Shown: positions 16,734-26,096, counted from the stretch's first letter. The stretch is 64,000 bases of DNA from JBHOQX01 sp042408595 (GCA_042408595.1 JBHOQX010000087.1:1-64000); one strand, 5' to 3'. Made by a program: numbers and translations. The notes: generated from the sequence alone by a model not told the origin.

Positions 16734-17822
16734 TCAGCTCTTAGCCTCCATCATCAGCACGGTTGTGCCGTCATCGCCCTTGGTAATGTTGATCGTCAGC
16801 TTGCGCGCGTCTTTAGTGAATTCGAGCGTCGTCAAATCGCCGAGTGTGCTCGATTTGCCGGCCTTCCAGCCCTGCGCCGGCATCTCCTTGGTGAAAAAGG
16901 CGGCAACATCCGCCGGGGCCTCTTTGATCTTGAAGGTCTGCATCCCGCCGAAACCGCTTTTGTCGGTCGCGCCCGGCGGGAAGGGGATGTCCTGGGCTGG
17001 AGCTTGCCCCTCGCACTCCTTCGGCAGCGCGATCGCCCCAACAGCATTCGCGTCAGTCAGATTGTATTCCCAGATGAACGTCCCTTCTCCCCCGCCGAAC
17101 AGCACGTTCTTGCCCGTCGCCGTCCCTTTGTACTTCACCACATAGCCGCCGTCCTGCGCCAGCCACGCGTCGCCGCTGGCATCGGCGAACACGCCAAACG
17201 ACAGGCCGCCCTTGTCGAAGCTGTAGTGATCGGCCAGCACACCGTTCACCCGCTCGCCGCGGCCCACCAGCCTGGCTCGGTCAACACCGCCCACAATGTC
17301 GCTCGGCTTGATCAACCCCTGTGCGGCACCCGGCTGCTCGCTGCTGCTGAAACCGACGCATTTCTGCTCGCCCTTGTCGGAGAGCATGTACGATACGCCG
17401 CCGACGCGGTACATCTCGAATGCGCCGCTCTGGTCGCCAGCCGCGCCGCCGTTGCTGACGAAGCGGGTATACTGGTCGTTCGTCTCGCGGTTGACGGCCT
17501 GCACGATCTCGACCAACCCCTTCTGCGGCTTGCCGTCCTTGTCCTTGCCGTCGAAGGTGAAGCTGAAGGTCAGGCGGTAGCTCTTCAAGCTGTCGAGGTT
17601 GCCGGAGATGTCCTTGATGTCGGCGGTCCTCTCGGTCGATGCGGCAGTCGCCTCCGGCTCGGCGGTCGGCTCCGGCGCGGCGGAAGGCTCCGCAGCGGCA
17701 GTGGGCCGGGCGGGCTGGCCGGTGGGCGCGGGCGCTGCCGGCGCCGCTCCGCTGCCACCGCAGGCGGCGAGCAAGGCGAGCGCGACGGCGGCGGGGATGA
17801 GGCGTGCCAGCGTGCGGATCAT
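16734..17822 (-). CDS. Lipoprotein, LppX/LolA-like fold possible
   Basis: 362 residues. Signal peptide with lipobox LALLAAC, then an Ala/Pro/Glu linker (about 25-60), then a beta-rich domain beginning LDSLKSYRLTFSFTF, which resembles LolA/LppX-type lipid-carrier folds. A C-terminal domain of about 90 residues follows. AAGGAG is one base before an ATG at 17828 but seven bases before ATG at 17822, so 17822 is the better start. Function is not known. TATACT at 17868-17873 on the minus strand may be its -10. Confidence 0.72.
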   Translation of the reverse strand: MIRTLARLIPAAVALALLAACGGSGAAPAAPAPTGQPARPTAAAEPSAAPEPTAEPEATAASTERTADIKDISGNLDSLKSYRLTFSFTFDGKDKDGKPQKGLVEIVQAVNRETNDQYTRFVSNGGAAGDQSGAFEMYRVGGVSYMLSDKGEQKCVGFSSSEQPGAAQGLIKPSDIVGGVDRARLVGRGERVNGVLADHYSFDKGGLSFGVFADASGDAWLAQDGGYVVKYKGTATGKNVLFGGGEGTFIWEYNLTDANAVGAIALPKECEGQAPAQDIPFPPGATDKSGFGGMQTFKIKEAPADVAAFFTKEMPAQGWKAGKSSTLGDLTTLEFTKDARKLTINITKGDDGTTVLMMEAKS

Positions 17823-17920
17823 CGGCATGCTCCTTCTGCGATGGGGCTCATAGGTCGCACGCCGTGAGTATACGCCGCGCACGGGCCACGTGGTGTTGCG
17901 AAACGCGCGCGATTCCGGCA

Positions 17921-18062
17921 CAGATTGCCGATTGTCGATAGCAGCTTGCAGATTGTGCAATTGCCCCGCCCCCAGCCCCTCACCCCTCGCCCCTGGGCTG
18001 ATTGCAGAGCGCAGATTGCAGATTGGAAGCTGGCTTCTGGCTCCTGACCGTCTGACCGTCTG
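17921..18062. repeat. Spacer-word repeat tract (second copy of the 7776-7930 type)
   Basis: Contains gattgccgattgtcgat, cgcccccagcccctc, ctgggctgattgcagag, ttctggctcctg and cgtctgaccgtctg in the same order as 7776-7930. It fills the gap between the ProRS stop and the lipoprotein gene. No coding potential. Confidence 0.6.
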
Positions 18063-18063
18063 C

Positions 18064-19506
18064 TCAGTACGCCCGGGCGAACAGGACCTGCCGGCCTGTC
18101 TCCGCGCCGGTGTAGACGCAGCGGCCAGGCCGATCCGGCTGCTGGAGCGGGATGCAGCGGATGGTGGCGCGCGTCTGCTCCTGGATGCGCTTCTCGTCCT
18201 CGGTCGTGCCGGCCCAATAGGCCCGCGCGAAGCCAAGCTCGATCTGCTGCTTCAGCTCGTCGTAGCTGCTCACGTCGGCGGTGCGGGCCTCGCGGAAGGC
18301 CAGCGCACGGTCGAACAGCGCCTGTTGGATCGTGTCGAGCAGCGCCTCGATGTGTTCGGTCAGCCCGGCCTGCGGCACAATCGCCTTGCCAGCCTTGCCC
18401 GGGACATCGCGGCGAGCGATGGCGGCGCTCGCCTTGTCCACGTCCTTCGGCCCGATCTCGACGCGCACCGGCACGCCCTTCAGCTCCCACTCGTTGAACT
18501 TGAAGCCGGGCGTCAGGTTCTCGCGGTCATCCACCCTGAAGCGCAGGCGACCCTTCCACGGCCCGGTGATGCGTGCGACGGCCTCTAGCACCGCCCGCTT
18601 CTCGTCGTCGTTACGGTAGATCGGCACGACGACGACCTGCGTCGGCGCGAGGCGAGGCGGTAAGACCAGCCCCTCGTCGTCGGAGTGGGTCATGATCAGC
18701 GCGCCGATCAGCCGGGTGCTCACCCCCCAGCTCGTCGTCCAGGCATACTGGATGGCGTTGTTCTGGTCCGTGTAGGTGATGTCGAAGGCGCGGGCGAAAT
18801 TCTGACCCAGGTTGTGGGAGGTGCCGGCCTGGAGCGCCCGGCCGTCCTGCATCAGCGCCTCGATGCAGTACGAGCGCAGCGCGCCGGGGAACTTCTCTTT
18901 CTCGGTCTTCAGCCCGCGGACCACCGGCATGGCCATCTCGCGCTCGGCGAAGTCGGCGTAGACATCGTGGAGGATCATCAGCGTCTCGCGCTCGGCATCG
19001 GCCTCGTCAACATGGACGGTATGCCCCTCCTGCCAGAGGAACTCGGCGGTGCGCAGGAACGGCCGGGTGCGCATCTCGGCGCGCATCACGTTGGCCCACT
19101 GATTGATCAGCAGCGGCAGGTCGCGGTAGCTGCGGATCCACTTGCTGTAGAAATGGCCGATGATCGTCTCGCTTGTCGGGCGGATGACGTAGGGATCGTC
19201 CAGCCGCTCCGCGCCGATCTGCGTTACCTCGAACAGCTCCGGCGCGAAGCCCTCGACGTGCTCGGCCTCTCTCATGATGAAGCTTTTGGGGATCAGGAGC
19301 GGGAAATAGGCGTTCTCATGGCCGGTCGCCTTGATCCGGTCGTCCAGCGCGCGCTGCATGCGCTCCCAGATCGCGTAGCCGTACGGCTTGAAGACGATGC
19401 AGCCGCGCACCACTTCGGCGTAGTCCGCCAGTTGGGCCTGCTGCACGATATCGAGATACCACTGCGAGTAGTCCTGGTCGCGTGGGGTGATTCCGTCTTT
19501 GGGCAT
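18064..19506 (-). CDS. proS: Prolyl-tRNA synthetase, type 3 (archaeal/eukaryotic-like)
   Basis: Charges tRNA-Pro with proline (EC 6.1.1.15). The 480-residue form lacks the INS editing domain of classical bacterial ProRS and matches the shorter archaeal-type enzyme. Class II motif 2 (RAEMRTRPFLRTAEFLWQEGHT) and motif 3-like GTSHNLGQNFARAF segments are clear, followed by the anticodon-binding domain (VVVVPIYRNDDEKRAV) and the C-terminal extra domain. GAGGAG lies three bases before the ATG. This type is common in Chloroflexota and some other bacteria. Confidence 0.95.
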   Translation of the reverse strand: MPKDGITPRDQDYSQWYLDIVQQAQLADYAEVVRGCIVFKPYGYAIWERMQRALDDRIKATGHENAYFPLLIPKSFIMREAEHVEGFAPELFEVTQIGAERLDDPYVIRPTSETIIGHFYSKWIRSYRDLPLLINQWANVMRAEMRTRPFLRTAEFLWQEGHTVHVDEADAERETLMILHDVYADFAEREMAMPVVRGLKTEKEKFPGALRSYCIEALMQDGRALQAGTSHNLGQNFARAFDITYTDQNNAIQYAWTTSWGVSTRLIGALIMTHSDDEGLVLPPRLAPTQVVVVPIYRNDDEKRAVLEAVARITGPWKGRLRFRVDDRENLTPGFKFNEWELKGVPVRVEIGPKDVDKASAAIARRDVPGKAGKAIVPQAGLTEHIEALLDTIQQALFDRALAFREARTADVSSYDELKQQIELGFARAYWAGTTEDEKRIQEQTRATIRCIPLQQPDRPGRCVYTGAETGRQVLFARAY

Positions 19507-19602
19507 ATGCTCCTCAGGTCGTTTGCAGGCCGGATAGCGTTCCGGGCCACTGTGTCCTCTGCGGCGTAGCTGGCGTTCGCGGCGGTGATGCCTTTCCTGG
19601 GG

Positions 19603-20055
19603 CTAGAGCATCGTGTCGGGCGCTCCGGCGACGAGCGCGCTCAGCGGCGCAGCGAGACCGGGCAGGCAGTCGCAGCGCAGCGGGTCGCCGCCGCGCCGTT
19701 CGGCGGGATAGCGATAGCGCCGGGCGGCGCGAGCCGGAAAAGCGCCGCGCTTCGGCTTTGCGGCTTCACGATAAGAGATCCGGGAACGCCGGCGTGTGCG
19801 TAGGCGACCAGCTTGACCGTTTCGTCGTAGGCCGCGCCGCCGGGCGACTTCACCTCGACGATCAAGGTCGGGCACGCCGCGGATGCAGATGATCCGCTGG
19901 AAGTTGCTCAGCGCGGTCGTCCCATACAGCGCTCCATCGATAAGCTCATACCGGTTGCCGTTGTCAGGCCAGGCCTCCCAGTCCGCGTAGGTCCAGCGGT
20001 CCTGCGGCGGCCCGGCAACGGCCGGAGCGTCGGTTGGGATAATCAGCGAGGCCAT
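19603..20055 (-). pseudogene. Uma2-family (putative restriction-like nuclease fold) gene, broken
   Basis: Starts well (GGAGGCAGGC before ATG at 20055) as MASLIIPTDAP...YELIDGALYGTT, the Uma2 N-terminus. Then the middle with the usual long segment is missing, and the match jumps to another frame as IVEVKSPGGAAYDETVKLVAYAHAG (shown in part), the PD-(D/E)XK core. It returns to the first frame for a Uma2-like tail (LPGLAAPLSALVAG). So there are at least two frame changes and one deletion. A TATACT (20094-20099, minus) 39 bases upstream suggests it was once transcribed. Confidence 0.65.
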
Positions 20056-20196
20056 GCCTGCCTCCAAATCGCGCCGCGGGCCGAGTCCGCACCAGTATAC
20101 GCGATCATCGGCGGAAGTTCCACCTGGTGCGATTGTAGGGGGTAGATTGTAAATTGCAGGCATCGAGAATCCTTTCCGATCGTTCAAGACGACGTG

Positions 20197-20240
20197 GTGC
20201 CGTCTTCAGGCGGTCCGCGGACGCCGCCTAAAGACGGCAC
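20197..20240. terminator. Strong hairpin, probable terminator after the TPR gene, in a 397-base gap
   Basis: Arms gtgccgtcttcaggcgg and ccgcctaaagacggcac pair over 17 bp with one mismatch; loop of about 10 bases. The gap 20056-20452 otherwise holds no gene I can support. An open minus-strand stretch at 20262-20400 (ends WAIDRWIVSEC) may be a decayed gene fragment. Confidence 0.5.
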
Positions 20241-20452
20241 GACAATTTGCGCAGGATTGCTCTAGCATTCCGACACGATCCATCGGTCAATCGCCCACGC
20301 GATGCTGCCGCGCTTCGCGCCACGGACGTAGAGCGGCCGGCCACCGGCAAAGGACGATCCGCGAACGCCGGCCAGGCCGCCTCGCGGCAATGGGGGCGGC
20401 GGCGCGCCGGCGTTCGCCCTTCGCCGCTCGTCGATCGCCTGCGGCCCGACGC

Positions 20453-22033
20453 TTACAGCCCCAACGCCTGGATCTGGGTTTCCGCGCGCTCGCGCCAGGC
20501 GGTATCTGGCGCCAGGTCGGCTGCGCCGACGAACGCGGCGCGGGCAGCGGCCCGCTCGCCCAGCGCGGCGAGCGCCCGCCCCAGTTGGTAGGACGCCTCG
20601 GCGCTGCCCGGGTCGAGCTGGAGCGCCGCAGCGGCGGCGGCGTGCGCCCCGGCAGGGTCGCCGCAGCGCAGCCGGGCGGCAGCCAGGACGATCAGCGGGC
20701 GGGGTCGGCCCGGCAGGAGCCGGGCGGCGGTTTCGGCGGCCGGCGCTCCCTCGTTGCAGAGCTGCGCGCCGGCGACCAGGTGGAACTCGGCGGCGGCCAG
20801 GGCATACGGCCCGCGCTGCTCGGGGGCGGCGTCGCGCAGCGCCTGGCGGTACGCGTCGCCAGCGGCCAGGTAGTCGCCGTGGGCGGCGTACCACTGCGCC
20901 CAGGCCAGGTGAGTATCCGGCGCGCGCGGGGCCATGGTCTGAATCGTTTGGAGTTGCTGCCGGGCGCGCTCGGCCTCCGCGCCGGCCAGGTAGGTGAGCG
21001 CCAGCAGCGCGCGTGGGCGCGGCTCCTCCGGGTGCGACGCGGCCAGCGCCTCGAGCCGTGCGATGCTGCCCGCGCGGTCGCCGGCCAGCCAGCGCGTGTA
21101 GGCGGCATAGGCGCGCGCGGCCAGCGCGGCCGGGCTATCGCCCGGCACCACGGCGAACTGCGCCTCGGCCAGCGCGTACATGCCGGCGTCCAGGTAGAGC
21201 TGGCCGAGCAGTTGCGGGCGTACATCGGGCGGTGCGGCCAGCGCGGCGGCGAGCTGCGCGGCGTCCGGGCGAGCGCGCGGGAGCAGCGGCGCGGCCAGCG
21301 GCTCGTCGCCTTCTGGCGCGAGCCAGGCCAGCAGCCGCGGGAGCAGGCCGCCGGGCGGCGGTGGCGGGGCGTCCCCTTCCGCGAGCAGCGCCCGGGCCGC
21401 CGCCTGGTCGCGCGCGGCGACAAGCGCGGCCAGGCGGGTGCGCGCCTGCGCGCGCCACGCGGCGGGCAGGCCGGCGTCGAGCGCGGCACGGTAGGCGGCC
21501 TCGGCGGCGGGGTACTCCCCGGCGCGCAGCAGGCTCTCGGCCTCCAGCACACGGCGGTACGGATAAAGTGGCGAAGCGGCCCCGATAGTTCCCCAGAACT
21601 GGGCCGCCTGGCCGCGTTTGCCGGCCCACGCCGCCGCGCGCCCCTGGTACAGCCGGGCCAGGTCGTGGTCGCGCCCACCCAGCCCGCGGCCGATGGCGAA
21701 GCCGAGTGAGCGGCCGGCGGCCTCGCTTTCGCCGCGCACCGTCTCGACCATGCCGCGCCGGGCGGCTGGCAGCGGGTCGTGCGGGGCGGTGCGGGCCAGG
21801 TCGCGGTAGGCAGCCAGGGCGGCGTGGTAGCGCCCGGCGGCGAAGAGCGCGTCGGCGCGGCGCAGCGCGTCCGGCGCGGCCGTGGCCCCGCTGAGCAGCA
21901 GCAGCGCGCCGGCCAGGACGACGAGGCGCGCCAGCCAGCGGGCCAGGGGGTGCAAGCGTGTATTGTTGACAGCCGTTCCCACGCAACCATCCGCCGCACT
22001 CAGCCTTGATCCGGCATCACCGCACCCGATCAT
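20453..22033 (-). CDS. Membrane-anchored TPR-repeat protein
   Basis: 526 residues with one N-terminal membrane span (about 33-50: ARLVVLAGALLLLSG) and at least eight degenerate tetratricopeptide repeats made of Ala/Leu/Tyr-rich helices (for example AAPDALRRADALFAAGRYHA, DPGSAEASYQLGRALAALGE). Such proteins act as scaffolds for protein complexes at the membrane. GGAGG four bases before ATG at 22033 decides the start. No enzymatic domain is seen. Confidence 0.85.
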   Translation of the reverse strand: MIGCGDAGSRLSAADGCVGTAVNNTRLHPLARWLARLVVLAGALLLLSGATAAPDALRRADALFAAGRYHAALAAYRDLARTAPHDPLPAARRGMVETVRGESEAAGRSLGFAIGRGLGGRDHDLARLYQGRAAAWAGKRGQAAQFWGTIGAASPLYPYRRVLEAESLLRAGEYPAAEAAYRAALDAGLPAAWRAQARTRLAALVAARDQAAARALLAEGDAPPPPPGGLLPRLLAWLAPEGDEPLAAPLLPRARPDAAQLAAALAAPPDVRPQLLGQLYLDAGMYALAEAQFAVVPGDSPAALAARAYAAYTRWLAGDRAGSIARLEALAASHPEEPRPRALLALTYLAGAEAERARQQLQTIQTMAPRAPDTHLAWAQWYAAHGDYLAAGDAYRQALRDAAPEQRGPYALAAAEFHLVAGAQLCNEGAPAAETAARLLPGRPRPLIVLAAARLRCGDPAGAHAAAAAALQLDPGSAEASYQLGRALAALGERAAARAAFVGAADLAPDTAWRERAETQIQALGL

Positions 22034-22166
22034 ACGGCCTCCGCCCGGCGCCGTCAACTCGGGGATGTAAGCAGTTTGTCGCCAGTTTGTCCAGGGCTGC
22101 CGTAACACCGCGCCGTCGCCCGCCGTCGCATCGGTAAGAGGTTGTGACGAGCATGGCCGCCGTTCT

Positions 22167-22195
22167 TTGACAGCCCGGTAGCAACGGTGTATGCT
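22167..22195 (+). promoter_or_regulatory. Consensus sigma-70 promoter for the truncated transporter operon
   Basis: TTGACA at 22167-22172 and TATGCT at 22190-22195 with a 17-base spacer, 144 bases before the lipoprotein leader at 22339. It is the best -35/-10 pair in the window. The rest of the 305-base gap 22034-22338 shows nothing else. Confidence 0.65.
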
Positions 22196-22338
22196 AGGCA
22201 GACAAGGACGCCCCACACACCAATATCGCGCTCTATCTGCTGGCGACGCGCGCCGCTTGTCCAAGCTGGCTGATCGCCCGTGCCCTTCCAACGCGTTGGG
22301 TCAAAGACGCGCAGATGGCTTACGGAAAGGAACGCCAG

Positions 22339-22479
22339 ATGCCCAGGCCCGGACTCGCACGCCTCGCCGCACTGTTGTTGCTCGCCGCCCTGCTCGCGGC
22401 CTGCGGCGCGACACCGGGCTGCGCCGGGCGGTGCAGATCGTCTTTCAGGACCCCTACGAGGCGCTCAACCCGCGCATGA
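22339..22479 (+). pseudogene. Lipoprotein leader of a deleted substrate-binding protein
   Basis: ATG at 22339 with a GGAA-type site encodes a textbook lipoprotein signal peptide (RLAALLLLAALLAACGATPG). After about 24 residues the sequence switches into a peptide-transporter ATPase gene in a different frame, and this frame stops at 22477-22479. This is the 5' end of an OppA/DppA-like binding-protein gene, the usual first gene of a peptide ABC operon, cut off at the junction near 22410. Confidence 0.6.
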
Positions 22480-23120
22480 CCGTCGGCCAGATCGTCGCCG
22501 AGCCGTTGGAGGTACACCGCCTGGCCGGCAGCCGGGCGGAGCAGCGCCAGGCCGTGCTCGCCGCGCTGGACGAGGTGGGCCTGCGCCCGGCGGCGGAGTT
22601 CTTCGACCGGCGGCCGCACGAACTCTCCGGGGGGCAGCGGCAGCGCGTGGTGATCGCCGGGGCGCTCGTCACTGGGCCGCGCCTGCTGATCGCCGATGAG
22701 CCGGTGAGCATGCTGGATGTCTCGATCCGCGCCGAGATTCTGCACCTGCTGAACGACCTGCGCGCCCGGCTTGGCATCAGCATCCTGTTCATCACGCACG
22801 ACCTGGCGACGGCGGCGATCTTCGCCGACCGGATCGCGGTGATGTACCTGGGGCGGATCGTGGAGATCGGCCCGGCGGCGGCGGTGCTGGAGGCGCCGCT
22901 GCACCCCTATACCCGCGCGCTGCTGTCGGTCATCTCGCGGCTCGACCCGCGGCGCACGCGGGAGCCCCTGGTGCTGCACGGCGAGACGCCGAACCCGGCG
23001 GACATTCCGCCGGGCTGCCGCTTCCACCCACGCTGCCCGCTGGCGATCGCCACCTGCCGCGCCACCGACCCGCCGCTGGAGCACAAACAGGGCCACGAGG
23101 CGGCCTGTATCCGGGTGTGA
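22410..23120 (+). pseudogene. Oligopeptide/dipeptide ABC transporter ATPase (DppF/OppF), N-terminus missing
   Basis: From GLRRAVQIVFQDPYEALNP onward this is a standard OppF/DppF protein: Q-loop, signature HELSGGQRQRV, Walker B LLIADEPVSMLDVS, H-loop FITHDLA, and the C-terminal oligopeptide-type cysteine motif (PPGCRFHPRCP...C). The first 100 or so residues with Walker A are absent, so it cannot hydrolyse ATP as it stands. It is joined directly to the lipoprotein leader, meaning the binding protein, both permeases and DppD have been lost between the two. Confidence 0.8.
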
Positions 23121-23257
23121 ATGACGAACGGCGAACGACGAAGGACGGATGACGGATGACGAAGGACAAACCCCGGCCGAGCCTGCGTGGGAGGCGCAGC
23201 CATGCCGCCGTGCCTGCTTGCGTCCACCCTCCACCGCCAATGCACCAGGAGCGCGAC

Positions 23258-24376
23258 ATGACCATCTTCAAACCCGCCGCCGTGACCGCCGGGGCGCGGC
23301 CGCTGGAGGGCCGCTACTACGCCTCGGAGGCGGTCTTCCGGCAGGAACTGGAGCGCATCTTTTTCGAGAGCTGGCTGTGCATCGGGCGCAGCGAGCAGAT
23401 CGCGCAACCGGGCGACTATTTCCTCTATGAGCTCGGCGGCGAGAGCCTGATCGTCGTGCGCGACCGCGCCGGCACCGCCCGCGCCCACTACAATGTCTGC
23501 CGGCACCGCGGCACGCGCCTGTGCGAGGCGGCGAGCGGCCGCTTCGCCGAGACGATCATGTGCCCCTACCACGCCTGGACCTTCGCGCTCGACGGGCGGC
23601 TGCTGGCGGCGCGGCAGATGGCTGACGTGCCCGGCTTCGACCGCCGCGATCACCCGCTGGTCTCCGCCGCGCTGGTCGAGTGGGAAGGCTTTCTGATGCT
23701 CAACATGGGCCGTGAGCCGGAGCCGTTCGAGCGCGCCTGGGGGCCGCTGCTCGGCAAATGGCAGGTCTGGCGGCTCGCAGAGTTGCGGCGCGGCGCGCGG
23801 ATCGAGTACGAGGTCGCGGCGAACTGGAAGCTGCTGGTCGAAAACTACTCCGAGTGCTACCATTGCCCGCTGATCCACCCGGCGCTCGCCGCGCTCTCCC
23901 CACCGACCAGCGGGCGCAACGACCTGCTCGAAGGCCCGTTCCTCGGCGGCTATATGGACCTGAACGCCGACGCGCACAGCATGACCGTCGGCGGGCAGAC
24001 CGCCCGGCCGCCGATCCGTGGCCTGCCAGCGGCGGAGCACGGCCACGTCTACTACTACTCGCTCTTTCCGAACCTGTTGCTCAGCCTGCACCCGGACTAC
24101 GTGATGGCCCACACGCTCCGGCCGCTCGGCGCCGGGCGGACGCACGTCACCTGCGAGTGGCTGTTCGAGCCGGAGACGATGGCGCGGGCGGACTTCGACC
24201 CATCCGACGCGGTCGAGTTTTGGGACATGACCAACCGGCAGGACTGGCACGCCTGCGAGCTCTCGCAGCTCGGCGTCGGGTCGCGGGTCTACACACCGGG
24301 GCCGTACGCGCAGGCGGAAGGGCTGCTGTGGGCGTTTGATCGCTATTATCTTGCGGTGATGCAGCAGGGAGTATGA
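23258..24376 (+). CDS. Rieske non-heme iron oxygenase, alpha subunit
   Basis: 372 residues. The Rieske [2Fe-2S] ligands are Cys81/His83 (CRHRG) and Cys102/His105 (CPYHAW). The catalytic domain has the iron ligands His202 and His207 in ENYSECYHCPLIHPAL, with an acidic ligand expected near NRQDW. The layout matches the GbcA/CntA/stachydrine group that attacks quaternary amines or related small substrates. No reductase or ferredoxin gene is adjacent. AGGAG precedes ATG at 23258; an earlier ATG lies in spacer repeats (23121-23175). The next gene, 39 bases on, is a flavoprotein. Confidence 0.9.
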   Translation: MTIFKPAAVTAGARPLEGRYYASEAVFRQELERIFFESWLCIGRSEQIAQPGDYFLYELGGESLIVVRDRAGTARAHYNVCRHRGTRLCEAASGRFAETIMCPYHAWTFALDGRLLAARQMADVPGFDRRDHPLVSAALVEWEGFLMLNMGREPEPFERAWGPLLGKWQVWRLAELRRGARIEYEVAANWKLLVENYSECYHCPLIHPALAALSPPTSGRNDLLEGPFLGGYMDLNADAHSMTVGGQTARPPIRGLPAAEHGHVYYYSLFPNLLLSLHPDYVMAHTLRPLGAGRTHVTCEWLFEPETMARADFDPSDAVEFWDMTNRQDWHACELSQLGVGSRVYTPGPYAQAEGLLWAFDRYYLAVMQQGV

Positions 24377-24415
24377 ACAACGGAACAGGCGAACAAGGGA
24401 ACCAAGGAGACAGCC

Positions 24416-25987
24416 GTGGCTAGGAGCTATGATGCGCTTGTGATCGGCGGCGGGCACAACGGCCTGGTCGCCGCCTGCTATCTGGCGAAGGCCGGCAAGC
24501 GGGTCATCGTCCTGGAGCGCTACCACACCGTCGGCGGGGCGGCCATCACCGAGGAGATCCACCCCGGCTTCCGCGTCTCAGTCGCGTCGTACTCGCTCAG
24601 CCTGCTGCGCCCGGAGATCATCGGCGACCTGCGGCTGGCCGACTATGGCCTGGAGGTCTACCCCAAGTCGCCGTCGTATTTCATGCCGTTCCCGGACGGC
24701 GCGCACCTCTTTCTCTACGCCGGCGACCGCGCGCGCAGCAAGGCGGCGATCGCCCGCTTCTCCGCGAGGGATGCCGCCGCCTACGACGCCTGGGAGGACT
24801 TCTGGGACCGCTGCTGCGACATTATCGAGCCGACACTGATGCAGCCGCCGATCTCGCTCGCTGAATTGGCGCAGCGCTTCGACGACGCCGGCTGCGCCGA
24901 CGACTTCCGCCGTCTGGTGCTCCTCAGCATGCGCGACCTGCTGGACGAGTTCTTCGAGACCGAACCGGTCAAGGCGGCGATGGCTCCGCAGGCGCTGATC
25001 TCGACCATGGCCGGCCCGGCCACGCCTGGCTCGCCGTTCATCTACCTGGTCCACGCCATCGGCCGGGCGATCGGCGGGCGGCGCGGTGTCTGGGGCTACG
25101 CCCGCGGCGGCATGGGCGCGATCACGCAGGCGCTGGCGGCGGCAGCGCGCGACCTGGGCGTCGAGATTCGCACCTCGGCCCCGGTGGCGGAGGTGCTCGT
25201 GGCGGACGGCGTGGCCGCCGGCGCGGTGCTGGAGAGCGGCGCGACGGTCCGCGCCCGCGCGGTGCTCTCGAACGCCGACCCGAAGCGCACCTTCCTCGCC
25301 CTGACGCCCGCCGGCGCGCTCCCGGCCGACTTCCGCCAGCGGATCGCGCGGAACTACCGGATCGGCGGGACGGTCTACAAGCTCAACCTGGCGATCGCCG
25401 AGCTGCCGCGCTACGCCGCCGCCCCGCCCGACGCCCCGCCAGAGCTGTGCTCGCGGGCCACGGTGGACATCGCGCCGAGCCTGGCGTACCTGGAGCGCGC
25501 CTGGGATGACTTCAAGGCCGGGCGGCCCTCGACCGAGCCGTTCATCGAGATTTTCTCGCAGTCGCCGACCGACCCGACCCTCGCGCCGCCCGGCAAGCAC
25601 GTGCTCTCGTGTTTCTGCCAGTTCTTCCCCTACCAGCCGGAGGGGCGCGACTGGGACGACGGGCTGCGCGACGAGATGGCCGACCGCATCCTGGCGAAGC
25701 TGGCCGAGTACGCGCCGAACATGCGCGGCGCCGTGATCGCGCGCCAGATGCTCTCCCCCATCGATCTGGAGCGGCGCTTCGGCCTCACCGGCGGCAACAT
25801 CTTCCACGGCGAGATGACGCCCGACCAGAGCTTCAACCTGCGCCCGCTGGCCGGCTGGGCCGACTACCGCACGCCGCTGGCCGGCCTCTACCTGTGCGGC
25901 AGCGGCGCTTTCCCCGGTGGCGGCGTGACCGGCATCCCCGGCCACAACGCCGCGCAGGTGGTGCTGTCCGACCTCGGCCAGCGGTAA
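24416..25987 (+). CDS. FAD-dependent oxidoreductase, phytoene desaturase/PYROXD2-like
   Basis: 523 residues. The N-terminal dinucleotide-binding motif is VIGGGHNGLVAACYLAKAGK, followed by VGGAA; near the C-terminus is LYLCGSGAFPGGGVTGIPG, the second FAD-contact motif of the CrtI/PYROXD2 group. It starts with GTG after AAGGAG. Its position in an apparent operon with a Rieske oxygenase suggests oxidation of the same compound, but no carotenoid genes are nearby, so a carotenoid role is not supported. Confidence 0.88.
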   Translation: MARSYDALVIGGGHNGLVAACYLAKAGKRVIVLERYHTVGGAAITEEIHPGFRVSVASYSLSLLRPEIIGDLRLADYGLEVYPKSPSYFMPFPDGAHLFLYAGDRARSKAAIARFSARDAAAYDAWEDFWDRCCDIIEPTLMQPPISLAELAQRFDDAGCADDFRRLVLLSMRDLLDEFFETEPVKAAMAPQALISTMAGPATPGSPFIYLVHAIGRAIGGRRGVWGYARGGMGAITQALAAAARDLGVEIRTSAPVAEVLVADGVAAGAVLESGATVRARAVLSNADPKRTFLALTPAGALPADFRQRIARNYRIGGTVYKLNLAIAELPRYAAAPPDAPPELCSRATVDIAPSLAYLERAWDDFKAGRPSTEPFIEIFSQSPTDPTLAPPGKHVLSCFCQFFPYQPEGRDWDDGLRDEMADRILAKLAEYAPNMRGAVIARQMLSPIDLERRFGLTGGNIFHGEMTPDQSFNLRPLAGWADYRTPLAGLYLCGSGAFPGGGVTGIPGHNAAQVVLSDLGQR

Positions 25988-26018
25988 TTCAGGCATGCGT
26001 GTCGTTCTCGTGCGCGCC

Positions 26019-26058
26019 CCATCCCTGTCGCCCGCCCGCGCGGCGGGTTGAGGGATGG
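26019..26058. terminator. Hairpin downstream of the Rieske/flavoprotein pair
   Basis: Outer arms ccatccct/agggatgg and inner arms cccgcc/ggcggg form a two-part stem 32 bases after the oxidoreductase stop. No T-run follows. Confidence 0.45.
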
Positions 26059-26096
26059 AGCGCCACTCTACGCCCTGCTCCCCGTACGGAAGGGTC

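Noticed and set aside
20262..20452. Small gene ending WAIDRWIVSEC on the minus strand
   Set aside because: No start or ribosome site inside the gap, no recognisable family; it may be a fragment and is mentioned only with the hairpin.
24416..25987. Carotenoid phytoene desaturase linked to the diterpene pathway
   Set aside because: The protein fits the PYROXD2 branch better, sits 36 kb from the terpene genes and has no other carotenoid gene nearby.
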